Shown in pieces: positions 8,751 through 17,574 of a stretch of 64,000 nucleotides of DNA. The stretch is from an uncultured Oscillospiraceae bacterium (GTDB lineage Bacteria > Bacillota > Clostridia > Oscillospirales > Acutalibacteraceae): positions 12,676-76,675 of the forward strand of contig UQHH01000006.1 of NCBI GenBank assembly GCA_900540865.1, read 5' to 3'. The translations under genes were made by a program, and so were the position numbers. Numbering within the stretch: position 1 is the stretch's first letter; each line of letters opens with the position of its first letter. Under the pieces are notes generated by a model. The model was not told the origin of the DNA, searched no databases, and saw only the letters and a program-made list of their open reading frames with translations.

Positions 8751-11700
8751 CAGCTTTCCTCCTTTCCTTCGCCCTCTTGTTCTTCCTGGATATGAAACGC
8801 GGTTTTATCCTCAGTAACCTCTACGCACGCCATGCCGTCCTCATATCCGCACGCAAACGTATACGGGCACCATTTGCACGCGTCATACGTTCCTTTGGCG
8901 GGCATTGCGGGGATTTCGCCGGAAAAGAGGCGCCGCGCCATACCGGTAATCAGCTCGTCGATTCGCTGGAAAACCATATCAAGCTCCCGCCTTGAAACAA
9001 GGTATTCACTCCCCTTGTCTACCTTGAGCGCAAGGGGAGTTTCCGCATCACGCGTTTCTCCCTTTTTGGGCTTTTCTTCCTTGAGGGTGACGGGGATGTA
9101 TATTCCGCGGCCGTCCGCTTCCATACCCTTGATTACGCCGACGTCGTCGAGCAGCACGCCGTTCATCCGGTACGCCTTCGCGCGTTTTTTATCGATGGAT
9201 TCCGCCGTTTCGTCCTGTTCGGCGTTAATCACGGGAGAAGCCGCGGGCATATAAAGCACGCCGGCGGGCTCAATCCTATGCTCCTTAGCTTGCGTAATGG
9301 CGTATAAATAGATAAGCATTTGCAGGTTCAGCCCGAAGCTCACGTCAGACAGCACAAACTTTTTCGCGCCGGTTTTATAATCCACTACACGGATATAGGC
9401 GGTATTCTCCCTGCGCATGACGTCCACGCGGTCGATATAGCCTTCAATTACAACCCTGCCGCCGTCCGAAAGCGTGATTTCATACGGCGGGATGTCCCCG
9501 TCCTCCCCCAAATGAAGCTCGAACGCTTCCGGCAGAAAATCGCTCTGGGAAAGCTCCTTGAGCATATGGCTAATAAGCATGAGCGCGGAGCTTTTCATCC
9601 TCCGCAGCATGGAAAGATACCGCTTTGATTTATCCTGCGCGCCGCCGAAATGCGTGCCGAGATATTCTTCCGTCAGTCCGTCAAGGCGGCGCTCAAGCTC
9701 CTGTTCGGAAAGGGAAGCAAGCTGTGGGACGCTGCCGCTTTTCAGCAGCCGTTCCATTAAGAAATGGATGAGGCTGCCATATTCGGCGGAATCGATTTGC
9801 GCGGGCTTTCTCTCCTGCGCGCGCGCGCCGTAGCGGCAGAAATACTGGAACGGGCACTGATAAAATTTTTCTACCTGAGACGCGGAAAGCCTGAGCTTTT
9901 CTTTATGGAACAGCGTTTCACTTAAATTTTTCTGACTGACGGCAAAGGGCTCTTCATTCTGCGCGCGCAAAAGCGCGTTTATTTTTGGGGCATACCCGTC
10001 AAGCGGCAGGAAGTGACGGTTTATAAGCTCCTGCGCGGCAGTGTCGTCTTTATAATGCTCCGCGCAAAGCTCAAAGGCCGGCTTTTCTGCCCAAAGCTTA
10101 TGTGTCCATGGGGTGTCCCTGCCGTTTTCCGCGTTTATGTATGGGAAAAGCCGCAGCGCCTCGCGAAATAGCGAGGACGGCGCCTTTGCTTCCCCCTTGA
10201 GGTCGTTTTCCACACAGGAGAGGAACAGCCTTTCCCGCGGCGCGCTCACCGCGCAGTAGGCAAGGAACTTTTCCTGCGCGCCCAGCTCTTCGACCGCGTC
10301 GTAAAGCGGCAGTGACATGGAAATCAGCCGCCTGCGCTCCGCGTCGCTGAAAATACCGCTCGATACGGGCAAATGCGGAAACTCCCCTTCGTTCAAGCCG
10401 ATAACGAATACCGCCCTGGGAGAGCTTAGACGAATCCTGTCCGCCGTGCCTATCGTTACTTCGTCGAGGCTGTTTGGGATAAATGAAATCTCCGCGTTTT
10501 GAAGCATCAGCTTCAAAAGCTCACAGTAGCGCTTGGACGGCAGCCGCTTCGTTCCCAAAAGCTGCTCCATCTGGTCGAGGATACCAATGAAAATGTCCCA
10601 CAGGCGTTCCTGCTCCTGCGCAAGGGAGGCGTTCCCCTTCTCGCGCTGTTTTTCCGCCTGCTCCTGTAGATTTCTGCTGACGTGAAACGCCTCGAGCAGC
10701 CTGTAAACCGCCCTTGAAATATGGGCGCCGTCGCTGTTTGCAATCCGTTCCTTAAAATCCAAAAGCGGGCCTGTTACAAAGGAGCGCAGACGCTCGGCTT
10801 CCTTGAGCTCTTCTTTGTCGGCTTGCGTGAATTCGTCCGCGTAGCCGCGCGGGTTCTGGGTGAATTCACCCATCCATTTCCCGCCGGAAACATTCCAGAC
10901 AAAGGCGTAGTTTTCAAGCAGCGCCGTCTCCTCCGCGTCCAGTCCGCACAGCCCCGTTTTCAGCAGGCGGAACACGCTTTCCGAGGAAAAATAGGTATGT
11001 ACGCAGTCGAAGGCGGAAAGGACAAACCGAATCAGCGGCTTTGACGCGATTTCCTGCGGCCTGTCCATAAAATAGGATACCCCGTATTGCTCGAGCGTCG
11101 TATCGAGAATACCGCGGTATCCCTCAAGCGAGCGGCAAATCACGGCAATGTCGCTGTAATGGTACTCTTTTTTGGTAGTAAGCCGCCGAATGGTGCGGCA
11201 GATATAGTCCGATTCTTCGTACACATCCTCCGCAGTATATAGCGATATGCCGCCCTGTACTTCTTCACCGCAGGGCGGCGTTCCCGGGCGGTATACGTTC
11301 TCCTCGAGGTAAGCGATTTCGCCGGATAAAAAACGCTTTGTTTCCGTAAGGCTTATGTCAGGCAGGATTTCGATATTCTGCTCCTTTGCCATGTCCTTTA
11401 AGACGCGTTTGGTGCGCCCCGTCGTAAAAAACAAATCGCTCTTTGCGGAAAATTCCGCCTCGTCCCCGGAAAGCGCTATAGTGAATTTTTCCGATTGCGC
11501 AATCATCAGGCGGATGATTTTCTGCTCCTGTGCCGTAAAGCCGCTGAACCCGTCGGCGTAAATTTGGCAGCCAGTAAAAAACGGCGCGCCCAATATCGAT
11601 TCATACAGGCGCGTCAGGTCGTCGAGCGGGTCTATGTAGCTCTCGCTCAATAACGCGTTATAAATATCGGCGATTAAAGCCGTTTCCGTAAGCTTTTGAC

Positions 11701-12151
11701 GTAAGACGGCGTCGTCAGACTGCATAGCCGCGCCGCGCAGCATGTCGCTCGTTACAGCGCACATTTTAAATTCCTTTACCGCGCCCAGCATCAAGGGAAT
11801 CAGCTCCGGCCGGCCCGCCTGCCTGCGGTAAAGCGTAAGCTCGTCCTGCGCCTGTTCGATTGCAAGGCTCATCAGGATGCTGCGCGCGCCGTCGTCGACA
11901 GCCCTGCCGCCCATTCCCCCGCGGCTGCGGAAAACATAGTCGGTAAGGCGGCTGAAGCTCAACACCTCTACCCTGCGGCAGTCCTTCGGGCCTAAAAGGC
12001 TCAGCATCGTTTTTTCCATTTCAAAGGACTGCTGCTCCGGGACGAGGAACAGGATGGGAGAAGTCTGGCCGCTTTCAACCTCTTTACGGATTTGCCCGGT
12101 AAGATAACAGGTTTTTCCGCTTCCGCTTCTTCCCATAATAAATTGCAGCAT
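8750..12151 (-). CDS. addB: AddB: ATP-dependent nuclease subunit B
   Basis: The 1133-residue partner of AddA. An N-terminal nucleotide-binding site (GRSGSGKTCYLTG, residues 7-19) sits on an inactive helicase core. The C-terminal nuclease contains VVDYKTG (about 920). Four cysteines expected to hold the iron-sulfur staple are present: one near 765 (FYQCPFQ) and three in CKWCPYTFAC near 1090-1100. The upstream SD is weak (CCGGTGG). A 9-bp direct repeat, TGGTACTAT, occurs at the start codon and again at the putative -10. Confidence 0.96.
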   Translation of the reverse strand: MLQFIMGRSGSGKTCYLTGQIRKEVESGQTSPILFLVPEQQSFEMEKTMLSLLGPKDCRRVEVLSFSRLTDYVFRSRGGMGGRAVDDGARSILMSLAIEQAQDELTLYRRQAGRPELIPLMLGAVKEFKMCAVTSDMLRGAAMQSDDAVLRQKLTETALIADIYNALLSESYIDPLDDLTRLYESILGAPFFTGCQIYADGFSGFTAQEQKIIRLMIAQSEKFTIALSGDEAEFSAKSDLFFTTGRTKRVLKDMAKEQNIEILPDISLTETKRFLSGEIAYLEENVYRPGTPPCGEEVQGGISLYTAEDVYEESDYICRTIRRLTTKKEYHYSDIAVICRSLEGYRGILDTTLEQYGVSYFMDRPQEIASKPLIRFVLSAFDCVHTYFSSESVFRLLKTGLCGLDAEETALLENYAFVWNVSGGKWMGEFTQNPRGYADEFTQADKEELKEAERLRSFVTGPLLDFKERIANSDGAHISRAVYRLLEAFHVSRNLQEQAEKQREKGNASLAQEQERLWDIFIGILDQMEQLLGTKRLPSKRYCELLKLMLQNAEISFIPNSLDEVTIGTADRIRLSSPRAVFVIGLNEGEFPHLPVSSGIFSDAERRRLISMSLPLYDAVEELGAQEKFLAYCAVSAPRERLFLSCVENDLKGEAKAPSSLFREALRLFPYINAENGRDTPWTHKLWAEKPAFELCAEHYKDDTAAQELINRHFLPLDGYAPKINALLRAQNEEPFAVSQKNLSETLFHKEKLRLSASQVEKFYQCPFQYFCRYGARAQERKPAQIDSAEYGSLIHFLMERLLKSGSVPQLASLSEQELERRLDGLTEEYLGTHFGGAQDKSKRYLSMLRRMKSSALMLISHMLKELSQSDFLPEAFELHLGEDGDIPPYEITLSDGGRVVIEGYIDRVDVMRRENTAYIRVVDYKTGAKKFVLSDVSFGLNLQMLIYLYAITQAKEHRIEPAGVLYMPAASPVINAEQDETAESIDKKRAKAYRMNGVLLDDVGVIKGMEADGRGIYIPVTLKEEKPKKGETRDAETPLALKVDKGSEYLVSRRELDMVFQRIDELITGMARRLFSGEIPAMPAKGTYDACKWCPYTFACGYEDGMACVEVTEDKTAFHIQEEQEGEGKEES

Positions 12152-12188
12152 AGTACCACCGGCCTAAATACAAGATAGTACCATTATA
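12150..12188 (-). promoter_or_regulatory. Putative addB promoter with direct repeats
   Basis: A TATAAT (12183-12188, minus strand) lies about 30 bases upstream of addB, with only a weak -35 (TTTCCT). TGGTACTAT occurs twice (12175-12183 and 12150-12158), one copy overlapping the -10 and one overlapping the ATG, spaced 25 bases apart. The repeats could be regulator half-sites or chance. Confidence 0.35.
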
Positions 12189-12216
12189 CCTTTTTTTCCG
12201 TCATGAGGAAAGTGGT

Positions 12217-12825
12217 TTATTTTTCTCCCGCGAAAAAACGCGCGATGCTCTCGTATATTTCGACAAATTTGAACTTAATTTCATACTGCGGCTCGTTTTC
12301 GACGATTTGAAGCTGACCGTCGTCGAGCACATCGGAAAGCTCCTGCTTTTCCTCCGCCGCCGGCAGGCAGATGGGCGGGTACATGACGCACCACCAGTTA
12401 TGCCCCGCGCCCTCTCCGATTGTAATGCGCAGCGCGTCGTAATTGCCCGCGGGCATTGCGACACCGTCGTAAATGCGCGTGTTAAACGGCATATTGAGCA
12501 GGCTTGCCGTGACGGTATAATCATAGCCCTGCGAATAGACGAATTCCTGAGCGCCGTCCACGATTGCCTGCATTTGCTGCGCGGTGAGCTGCTTTGCCTC
12601 TTCCTTATTGGAAGCAGACGCTAAAAGTTTGCCGGATTTTTTTAGAATTTCGTCGCGTACCCGAAGCTTTAACGCCTGGTCGTCCGCCGAATCGGAGTTT
12701 GCCAGAATATGCAAACGGAGCACGCTGTCTGAAATGGTTTTGCACTCCGCTGAAAAATAGAGCGCGGAAAACACGATAGATAAAATCAAGCCGAAGCACA
12801 ATGCCTTTGTTACAGTTTTCTTCAT
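12217..12825 (-). CDS. spoIIR: Stage II sporulation protein R (SpoIIR)
   Basis: A protein of about 202 residues with an N-terminal signal/anchor segment (about 5-25). It has the SpoIIR core: SDSVLRLHILANSDSADDQA, then GAGHNWWCVMYPPICL. SpoIIR is made in the forespore under sigma-F and secreted to trigger SpoIIGA processing of pro-sigma-E. The ATG at 12825 is preferred over the in-frame TTG at 12846 because GGCAGGA is well placed before it. The SD lies in the 3' arm of a terminator-like hairpin (12834-12873), with a forespore-type promoter in the 5' arm. The gene marks the organism as spore-forming. Confidence 0.95.
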   Translation of the reverse strand: MKKTVTKALCFGLILSIVFSALYFSAECKTISDSVLRLHILANSDSADDQALKLRVRDEILKKSGKLLASASNKEEAKQLTAQQMQAIVDGAQEFVYSQGYDYTVTASLLNMPFNTRIYDGVAMPAGNYDALRITIGEGAGHNWWCVMYPPICLPAAEEKQELSDVLDDGQLQIVENEPQYEIKFKFVEIYESIARFFAGEK

Positions 12826-12876
12826 AAAAAAATCCTGCCCTTTCAAGGAATTAATACCTTGATTATGGGCAGGAAA
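12826..12876 (-). terminator. Terminator of ispE that contains the spoIIR ribosome-binding site
   Basis: Read on the minus strand, CCTGCCC-ATAA-TCAAGG pairs with CCTTGA-AA-GGGCAGG and is followed by A and seven T. The T tract runs straight into the spoIIR ATG. A transcript arriving from ispE would therefore terminate or hide the spoIIR SD (GGGCAGGA). Confidence 0.7.
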
Positions 12877-12890
12877 TCATTTCTTATTCA
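12861..12890 (-). promoter_or_regulatory. Candidate forespore (sigma-F/G type) promoter of spoIIR
   Basis: TGAATA (12885-12890) and CATAATC (12861-12867) are separated by 17 bases on the minus strand. The -35 overlaps the ispE stop codon. The -10 sits in the 5' arm of the terminator, so a transcript starting near 12854 would lack that arm and leave the spoIIR SD free. The match to forespore sigma consensus is good at -35 and partial at -10. Confidence 0.45.
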
Positions 12891-13768
12891 GTTTCGTTTA
12901 TAAAACAGCCGTTCGCCACAGGCCTGACCACAAAGATTTCGCGGTATTGCTTTGTGAGCGCCTGTGCGCAGCCATAGGCCTTCTGCTCGTTTGTAAAAAT
13001 ACCGAAAACAGAAGGTCCGCTGCCGCTCATACACGCGCCGCATGCGCCGGACGACAATAACGTCTCTTTGATTTCCTTGACCGGCTCAAGGCACAGCACC
13101 TCTTCAAAGCCGTTATAAAGAGACTTAGCGGCTTCTTGTACGCCGCCGTCCTTTAAACGCAGGAGCAGCCGCTCGCTGTGCGGCTTTTCACAGTATGGCT
13201 GGCTGTCGCACAAGCGGTAGGCTTCCTTCGTGCTGACGCCGATTGGCGGCTTTGCAAGCACGATAAAACAGTCCGGCAGGCTGTAAACCGTTTGCAGCCG
13301 CGTCCCCGTCCCAGCCGCGTGCATGGTCCCGCCGTACAGGCAGAACGGCACGTCCGCGCCCACGAGGGCCGCAAGCTCCGAGAGCTTGTCGAGCGTAAGC
13401 GGTTCGCCATGGATTTTATTGAGCGCAAGCAGCACCGCCGCCGCGTCGCTGCTGCCGCCCGCAAGCCCCGCTTCCTTTGGGATTTGCTTGTGTATAGATA
13501 TGGCGGCGCCTTCGTCCTTTTGTATTTCTCTCAAAAACAGCTTTGCCGCTTTATGTGCCGTGTTGCGTTCGTCACAGGGGAGCTCTCTGTCCGAACAGGC
13601 TATTTTAATGCCCGGTTCCCGCGCTGAGGCTACAGTGACCGTATCGTAAAGGCTTACCGACTGCATTATCATATCGACCGTGTGGTAGCCGTCCGCCCTT
13701 TTTCCTGTGATGTCGAGCGTCAGATTGATTTTTGCCGGTGCGCTGACCGCTACAGTCATAAAACTCAT
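12884..13768 (-). CDS. ispE: IspE: 4-diphosphocytidyl-2-C-methyl-D-erythritol kinase
   Basis: A 294-residue GHMP kinase that phosphorylates CDP-methylerythritol in the MEP isoprenoid pathway. It has the N-terminal SAPAKINLTLDI motif, the ATP-binding GLAGGSSDAAA near residue 100 and the C-terminal SGSGPSVFGIF. dxs and ispA of the same pathway lie at 56-59 kb. The ATG overlaps the upstream aminotransferase stop (ATGA). A terminator hairpin lies directly downstream, before spoIIR. Confidence 0.96.
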   Translation of the reverse strand: MSFMTVAVSAPAKINLTLDITGKRADGYHTVDMIMQSVSLYDTVTVASAREPGIKIACSDRELPCDERNTAHKAAKLFLREIQKDEGAAISIHKQIPKEAGLAGGSSDAAAVLLALNKIHGEPLTLDKLSELAALVGADVPFCLYGGTMHAAGTGTRLQTVYSLPDCFIVLAKPPIGVSTKEAYRLCDSQPYCEKPHSERLLLRLKDGGVQEAAKSLYNGFEEVLCLEPVKEIKETLLSSGACGACMSGSGPSVFGIFTNEQKAYGCAQALTKQYREIFVVRPVANGCFINETE

Positions 13769-14949
13769 CCTTGTTCTTTTTTGATTTCCTGGAGGAATTC
13801 CCTAATCCTGCCGAGCGCTTCGCTGATGTGCGTCAGCGAATACGAATAGGAGACGCGCACAAAGCCCTCGCCGCACTTGCCGAACGCCGTGCCGGGCACG
13901 ACGGCCACATGCTTCGTCTCAATCAGGCGCAGGCAGAATTCCTCAGAGCTAAGTCCTGTGCTTTTGATGCACGGGAACACATAAAACGCCCCGTGCGGCT
14001 CAAAGCAGGAAAGCCCCATCTGCTGGAACCCGCCGACCATCAGCCTGCGGCGCATGTCGTACTGCGCGCGCATGCTTTCGATGTCACCGTCGCCGTTCTT
14101 GAGCGCCTCGATTGCCGCGTACTGCGCGGTCGTAGGCGCGCACATGATGGCAAACTGGTGCAGCTTGTAGAGCTGTGAAATTACCTCGGCCGGGCCGAGC
14201 GCATAGCCCAAACGCCAGCCTGTCATTGCATACGATTTTGAAAAGCCGCTTACCACCAGCGTGCGTTCGCGCATGCCTTCTATGTCGGCAATGGAAACGT
14301 GCGGCTCGTCGCCGTATGTAAGCTCCGCGTAAATTTCGTCCGACAAAACGAACAGATTATGTTTGATGATGACTTCAGCGATTTCCTCTAAATCCTTCCG
14401 GCGCATAACGCCACCGGTCGGGTTGTTCGGGAAAGGAAGCACCAAAAGCTTTGTTTTCGGCGTGATGTGCGCTTCTAGCTCCCCTGCTGTCAGGCGGAAG
14501 CTGTTTTCCGCCTTTGTCTCGATGATGACGGGGACGCCGTCGGCCATTTGCGTGAGCGGCTCATAGCATACGAAGCTCGGCTGCGGGATGAGCACCTCGT
14601 CGCCCTTTTCAATCAGGCTGCGCAGGCAGATGTCGATGGCCTCGGAGCCGCCGACTGTGACGATGCATTCCGAATCGCTGTCGTAATCCACATGAAACCT
14701 TCGGCTGAAGTAGCGGCAGATTTCCTCGCGCAGGAGGGAAAGCCCCGCGTTCGGCGTATACCATGTTTTTCCCTTATCGAGCGATTCTATTCCCGCCTGG
14801 CGGATATGCCAGGGGGTTTTGAAGTCGGGCTCCCCGATGCTCAGGGAGATGACGTGCTCCATCTCGTTTGCGATATCGAAGAATTTGCGGATACCCGACG
14901 GCTTGATTTCCTTGATTTTATTATTCAGTATAGAGTCATAGTTGATCAC
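13765..14949 (-). CDS. Class I/II PLP-dependent aminotransferase
   Basis: A 394-residue fold-type I aminotransferase. SLSIGEPDF and TWYTPNAG are near the N-terminus, and PFPNNPTGG carries the substrate-side Asn-Pro. The lysine that binds pyridoxal phosphate is in VSGFSKSYAMTGWRLGY (about residue 235). It resembles the AspB/PatA/AlaA group; the exact amino donor cannot be fixed from sequence. The start is GTG at 14949 with AAAGGAG nine bases upstream. It overlaps the stop of the Lrp-type regulator (GTGA), an arrangement common for an aminotransferase controlled by its adjacent Lrp-type regulator. Confidence 0.9.
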   Translation of the reverse strand: MINYDSILNNKIKEIKPSGIRKFFDIANEMEHVISLSIGEPDFKTPWHIRQAGIESLDKGKTWYTPNAGLSLLREEICRYFSRRFHVDYDSDSECIVTVGGSEAIDICLRSLIEKGDEVLIPQPSFVCYEPLTQMADGVPVIIETKAENSFRLTAGELEAHITPKTKLLVLPFPNNPTGGVMRRKDLEEIAEVIIKHNLFVLSDEIYAELTYGDEPHVSIADIEGMRERTLVVSGFSKSYAMTGWRLGYALGPAEVISQLYKLHQFAIMCAPTTAQYAAIEALKNGDGDIESMRAQYDMRRRLMVGGFQQMGLSCFEPHGAFYVFPCIKSTGLSSEEFCLRLIETKHVAVVPGTAFGKCGEGFVRVSYSYSLTHISEALGRIREFLQEIKKEQG

Positions 14950-15428
14950 AGTACCAGGCTCCTTTTGTCTTCCTCCGAATCGTCCTCAAAAAAGTCGATA
15001 CCGCTGTCCTTATAGCGCTTGAGAAGGAAATGGGTCGCGGTTGAAAGCACCGCGTCGATTGTGGAAAGCTTGCGGGAGACGAACATCGCGATGTCCTGGA
15101 TTGTTTTGCCCTTTACGAATACGGCCAGGTCGTAGGCACCAGCCATCAGGTAAACGCTGTCCACCTCGTCAAAGCTCATGACATGGGCGGCAATGTCGTC
15201 AAAGCCCTTTTCCTTCTCCGGTGTGACCTTCAGCTCGATAAGCGCCGTAACGCCCGCGTCCGGCACCTTTTCCCAGTTGACGACTGCCCGGTAGCCCTTG
15301 ATGACCTCGGTCGCCTCGTATTCCTCGATTTGCTTTTCTATATAATCCTGCGGTTCTCCCAGGATTAGGGAAAGCTCATGCGGCGTGAATTTTGAATTTT
15401 CACTTAACAGCTTGAGTAATTCGTCCAT
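14946..15428 (-). CDS. Lrp/AsnC-family transcriptional regulator
   Basis: About 160 residues. An N-terminal HTH (DELLKLLSE... through the IKGYRAVVNW linker) is followed by a C-terminal RAM/ligand-binding ferredoxin-like domain (TALIELKV, FDEVDSVYLMAGAYDLAV). Lrp-family proteins sense amino acids and usually control neighbouring amino-acid genes, here the overlapping aminotransferase. Two starts are possible: AAGGAG abuts an ATG at 15437 but is 9 bases from the ATG at 15428, which is preferred. Confidence 0.92.
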   Translation of the reverse strand: MDELLKLLSENSKFTPHELSLILGEPQDYIEKQIEEYEATEVIKGYRAVVNWEKVPDAGVTALIELKVTPEKEKGFDDIAAHVMSFDEVDSVYLMAGAYDLAVFVKGKTIQDIAMFVSRKLSTIDAVLSTATHFLLKRYKDSGIDFFEDDSEEDKRSLVL

Positions 15429-15505
15429 ATAAAACATCTCCTTATGCTGGTAAACAAAATGATTTTACCTATTATAAACCATGGAATGGAAAAAGTCCAT
15501 CGCTT

Positions 15506-17416
15506 TTACCCCGCGTTATCCTCCAGCTCCTTTATCCACGCGGAAACGTCCGCGTCGCTCGGCATGCGCAAATCCCCACGGGGAGAAAGCGTAACGGAGC
15601 CGACCTTCGGGCCGTCCGGCATGCAGGAACGCTTGAATTGCTGGCTGAAAAAGCGCCTGAGAAATACCACGAGCCATTTTTTGATTTCCTCCGGTTCAAA
15701 TTCCCCCGCAAAAGCGTCCTTTGCCAGGCGGTAAAGCTTGGAGGGCTTAAAGCCGAACCGCATATAATAATAGAGGAAAAAATCGTGCAGGTCATACGGG
15801 CCTACAAGCTCCTCCGTCTTTTGGGAAATCACGTCGTCCTGCGGCGGCAGCAGCTCCGGGCTTACAGGCGTGTCGAGAATATCGAGCAGTACCTTTTTAA
15901 GCGGCGCGGCGCTTTTGTGCGCCTCATATTGCGTAATATAGCGCACGAGCGTTTTGGGGACAGAGGCGTTGACCGCGTACATAGACATATGGTCGCCGTT
16001 ATACGTCGCCCAGCCGAGCGCAAGCTCCGACAGGTCGCCTGTACCAATGACGAGCGCGTTTTCCATGTTCGCAATATCCATGAGCACCTGTGTGCGCTCA
16101 CGCGCCTGCGCGTTTTCAAAGGTAACGTCGAGCGTTTGCCCGTCGTGGCCGATGTCTGCAAAATGGCGTTTTACCGTTTCTGAAATATCAACCTCGCGGA
16201 AGCTGACGCCGTACGCCTCCGCCAGAAGCTGCGCGTTGCTTTTTGTGCGCTTCGTCGTGCCAAAGCACGGCATCGTGACAGCGGTAATATTTTTCCGGTC
16301 CAGCTTCAATAAATCAAACGCGTGCACCGTGACAATCAGCGCAAGCGTGGAATCCAGCCCGCCGGAAAGGCCAAGCACCGCGTTTTTCATGCCGGTGTGT
16401 ACAAGGCGCTTCCTGAGTCCTGTTGCCTGCATTGTGAGAATTTCCATGCAGCGCTGCTCAATATCCGCCTTGCTTTGCGGCACAAACGGATTTTTATTGA
16501 ATTTGCGCGTAAGCTTCGTTTCCTTGAGCGGCAGCTCAAATTCCACCGTTTTAAATTTGCTTTCATGCTTGGAGGGAAAGGTCGTAAGCCTGCGGCGTTC
16601 GCCGGAGAGCCGCTGCAAATCGATATCCGCATAGGTGATTCCTGTTTCATAACGCTTCGACTCAGCCAATATGATACCATTTTCCGCAATCACGTCATGC
16701 CCTGAAAAGATTAAATCGGTCGTCGATTCCCCAAACCCCGCGTCCGCAAACAGGTAGGCGCAGACGAGCTTTGCAGACTGCATCTGTACGAGCATTCTCC
16801 TGTACTGCGGTTTACCAATCGTTTCGTTGCTCGCGGATACATTGGCAAGCACCGTAGCGCCGTTTTCCGCCAGGTTGTTTGAGGGCGAGGACGGCACCCA
16901 CAGGTCCTCGCAGACCTCGACGCCGAGCACGAAGTCGGGCAGGCTCTTGCAGCGGAACAGCAGGTTCGGATTGAGTTCCACCTTCCTGCCGCAGACGACG
17001 GCTTCCGCCGCGTCTTCCCCTGCGGAAAAATGGCGCGACTCGTAAAACTCGGAATATACCGGGATGTTCTTCTTTGGTACAAGCCCCATGATTTCCCCGT
17101 GATAAACGACCGCCGCGCAGTTATAAAGCGCGTTATTACAGCGCACGGGCAGTCCGGCGACAATGACGATATCGAGCAAGGCGGTTTTCTCCGCAATTTC
17201 CGCAAGCGCCCGCTCCGCGTCGTCGAGCAGGGTACGCTGCAAAAAGAGGTCTGCGCACGTATAGCCCGTGATGCAAAGCTCCGGGAATAAAATCAGCGAA
17301 GCGCCCTTTTGCGCGGCCTGCTCAGCCTGCGTGATGATTGCCTGCGCGTTGTAGGCGCAGTTTGCGACCTCGATTTCAGGCGTCGCCGCCGCCACCTTAA
17401 TAAAACCGTCTTTCAT
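15506..17416 (-). CDS. nadE: Glutamine-dependent NAD+ synthetase
   Basis: A two-domain enzyme of about 636 residues. The N-terminal nitrilase-type glutaminase (1-270) has its Glu in FPELCITGYTC, Lys in LVPKKNIPVYSEF and Cys in GVEVCEDLWVPS. The C-terminal ATP-pyrophosphatase has LGLSGGLDSTLAL. It converts deamido-NAD to NAD using glutamine. The ATG at 17416, after GGGAGGAGAC, is chosen over an upstream in-frame codon at 17458 that lies in a terminator hairpin. Its own promoter (17539-17567) and a leader with that hairpin suggest transcription attenuation. NAD kinase is encoded at 54.8 kb. Confidence 0.96.
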   Translation of the reverse strand: MKDGFIKVAAATPEIEVANCAYNAQAIITQAEQAAQKGASLILFPELCITGYTCADLFLQRTLLDDAERALAEIAEKTALLDIVIVAGLPVRCNNALYNCAAVVYHGEIMGLVPKKNIPVYSEFYESRHFSAGEDAAEAVVCGRKVELNPNLLFRCKSLPDFVLGVEVCEDLWVPSSPSNNLAENGATVLANVSASNETIGKPQYRRMLVQMQSAKLVCAYLFADAGFGESTTDLIFSGHDVIAENGIILAESKRYETGITYADIDLQRLSGERRRLTTFPSKHESKFKTVEFELPLKETKLTRKFNKNPFVPQSKADIEQRCMEILTMQATGLRKRLVHTGMKNAVLGLSGGLDSTLALIVTVHAFDLLKLDRKNITAVTMPCFGTTKRTKSNAQLLAEAYGVSFREVDISETVKRHFADIGHDGQTLDVTFENAQARERTQVLMDIANMENALVIGTGDLSELALGWATYNGDHMSMYAVNASVPKTLVRYITQYEAHKSAAPLKKVLLDILDTPVSPELLPPQDDVISQKTEELVGPYDLHDFFLYYYMRFGFKPSKLYRLAKDAFAGEFEPEEIKKWLVVFLRRFFSQQFKRSCMPDGPKVGSVTLSPRGDLRMPSDADVSAWIKELEDNAG

Positions 17417-17532
17417 GACAAGTCTCCTCCCGGGATACAATAGCAAAAATACCCTCAACGCTGAGAGGGTATTTCACCGGTTTTCTTGAATATATGCTGC
17501 GGAGCGCAAAGCTCCTTACATCCGATTGAAAC
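17417..17532 (-). ncRNA. nadE 5' leader with intrinsic terminator (candidate attenuator/riboswitch)
   Basis: From the promoter's expected start (about 17532) to the nadE ATG there are about 115 bases. The leader contains a GGAGC-TTTGC-GCTCC hairpin (about 17500-17515), an ACCGGT stretch, and then a strong stem (AATACCCTC with GAGGGTATT, 17448-17473) ending in TTTTT. A terminator between a gene's own promoter and its ATG is the usual form of a regulated leader. The aptamer or factor is not recognised. The hairpin also lies downstream of the polysaccharide gene and might simply end that transcript. Confidence 0.5.
17445..17473 (-). terminator. Intrinsic terminator in the nadE leader
   Basis: A perfect 9-bp stem, AATACCCTC/GAGGGTATT, with an 8-base loop and a T5 tract on the minus strand. 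It lies 30 bases before the nadE start codon and 66 bases downstream of the nadE promoter. Confidence 0.75.
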
Positions 17533-17538
17533 GATTCT

Positions 17539-17567
17539 ATTATAACCGTTTTTTCATGATTTTACAA
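17539..17567 (-). promoter_or_regulatory. sigma-A promoter of nadE
   Basis: Minus-strand TTGTAA (17562-17567), a 17-base spacer and TATAAT (17539-17544). It begins 7 bases after the stop of the polysaccharide polymerase gene, so nadE has its own start site and a leader of about 115 bases. Confidence 0.7.
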
Positions 17568-17574
17568 TAAGCGC

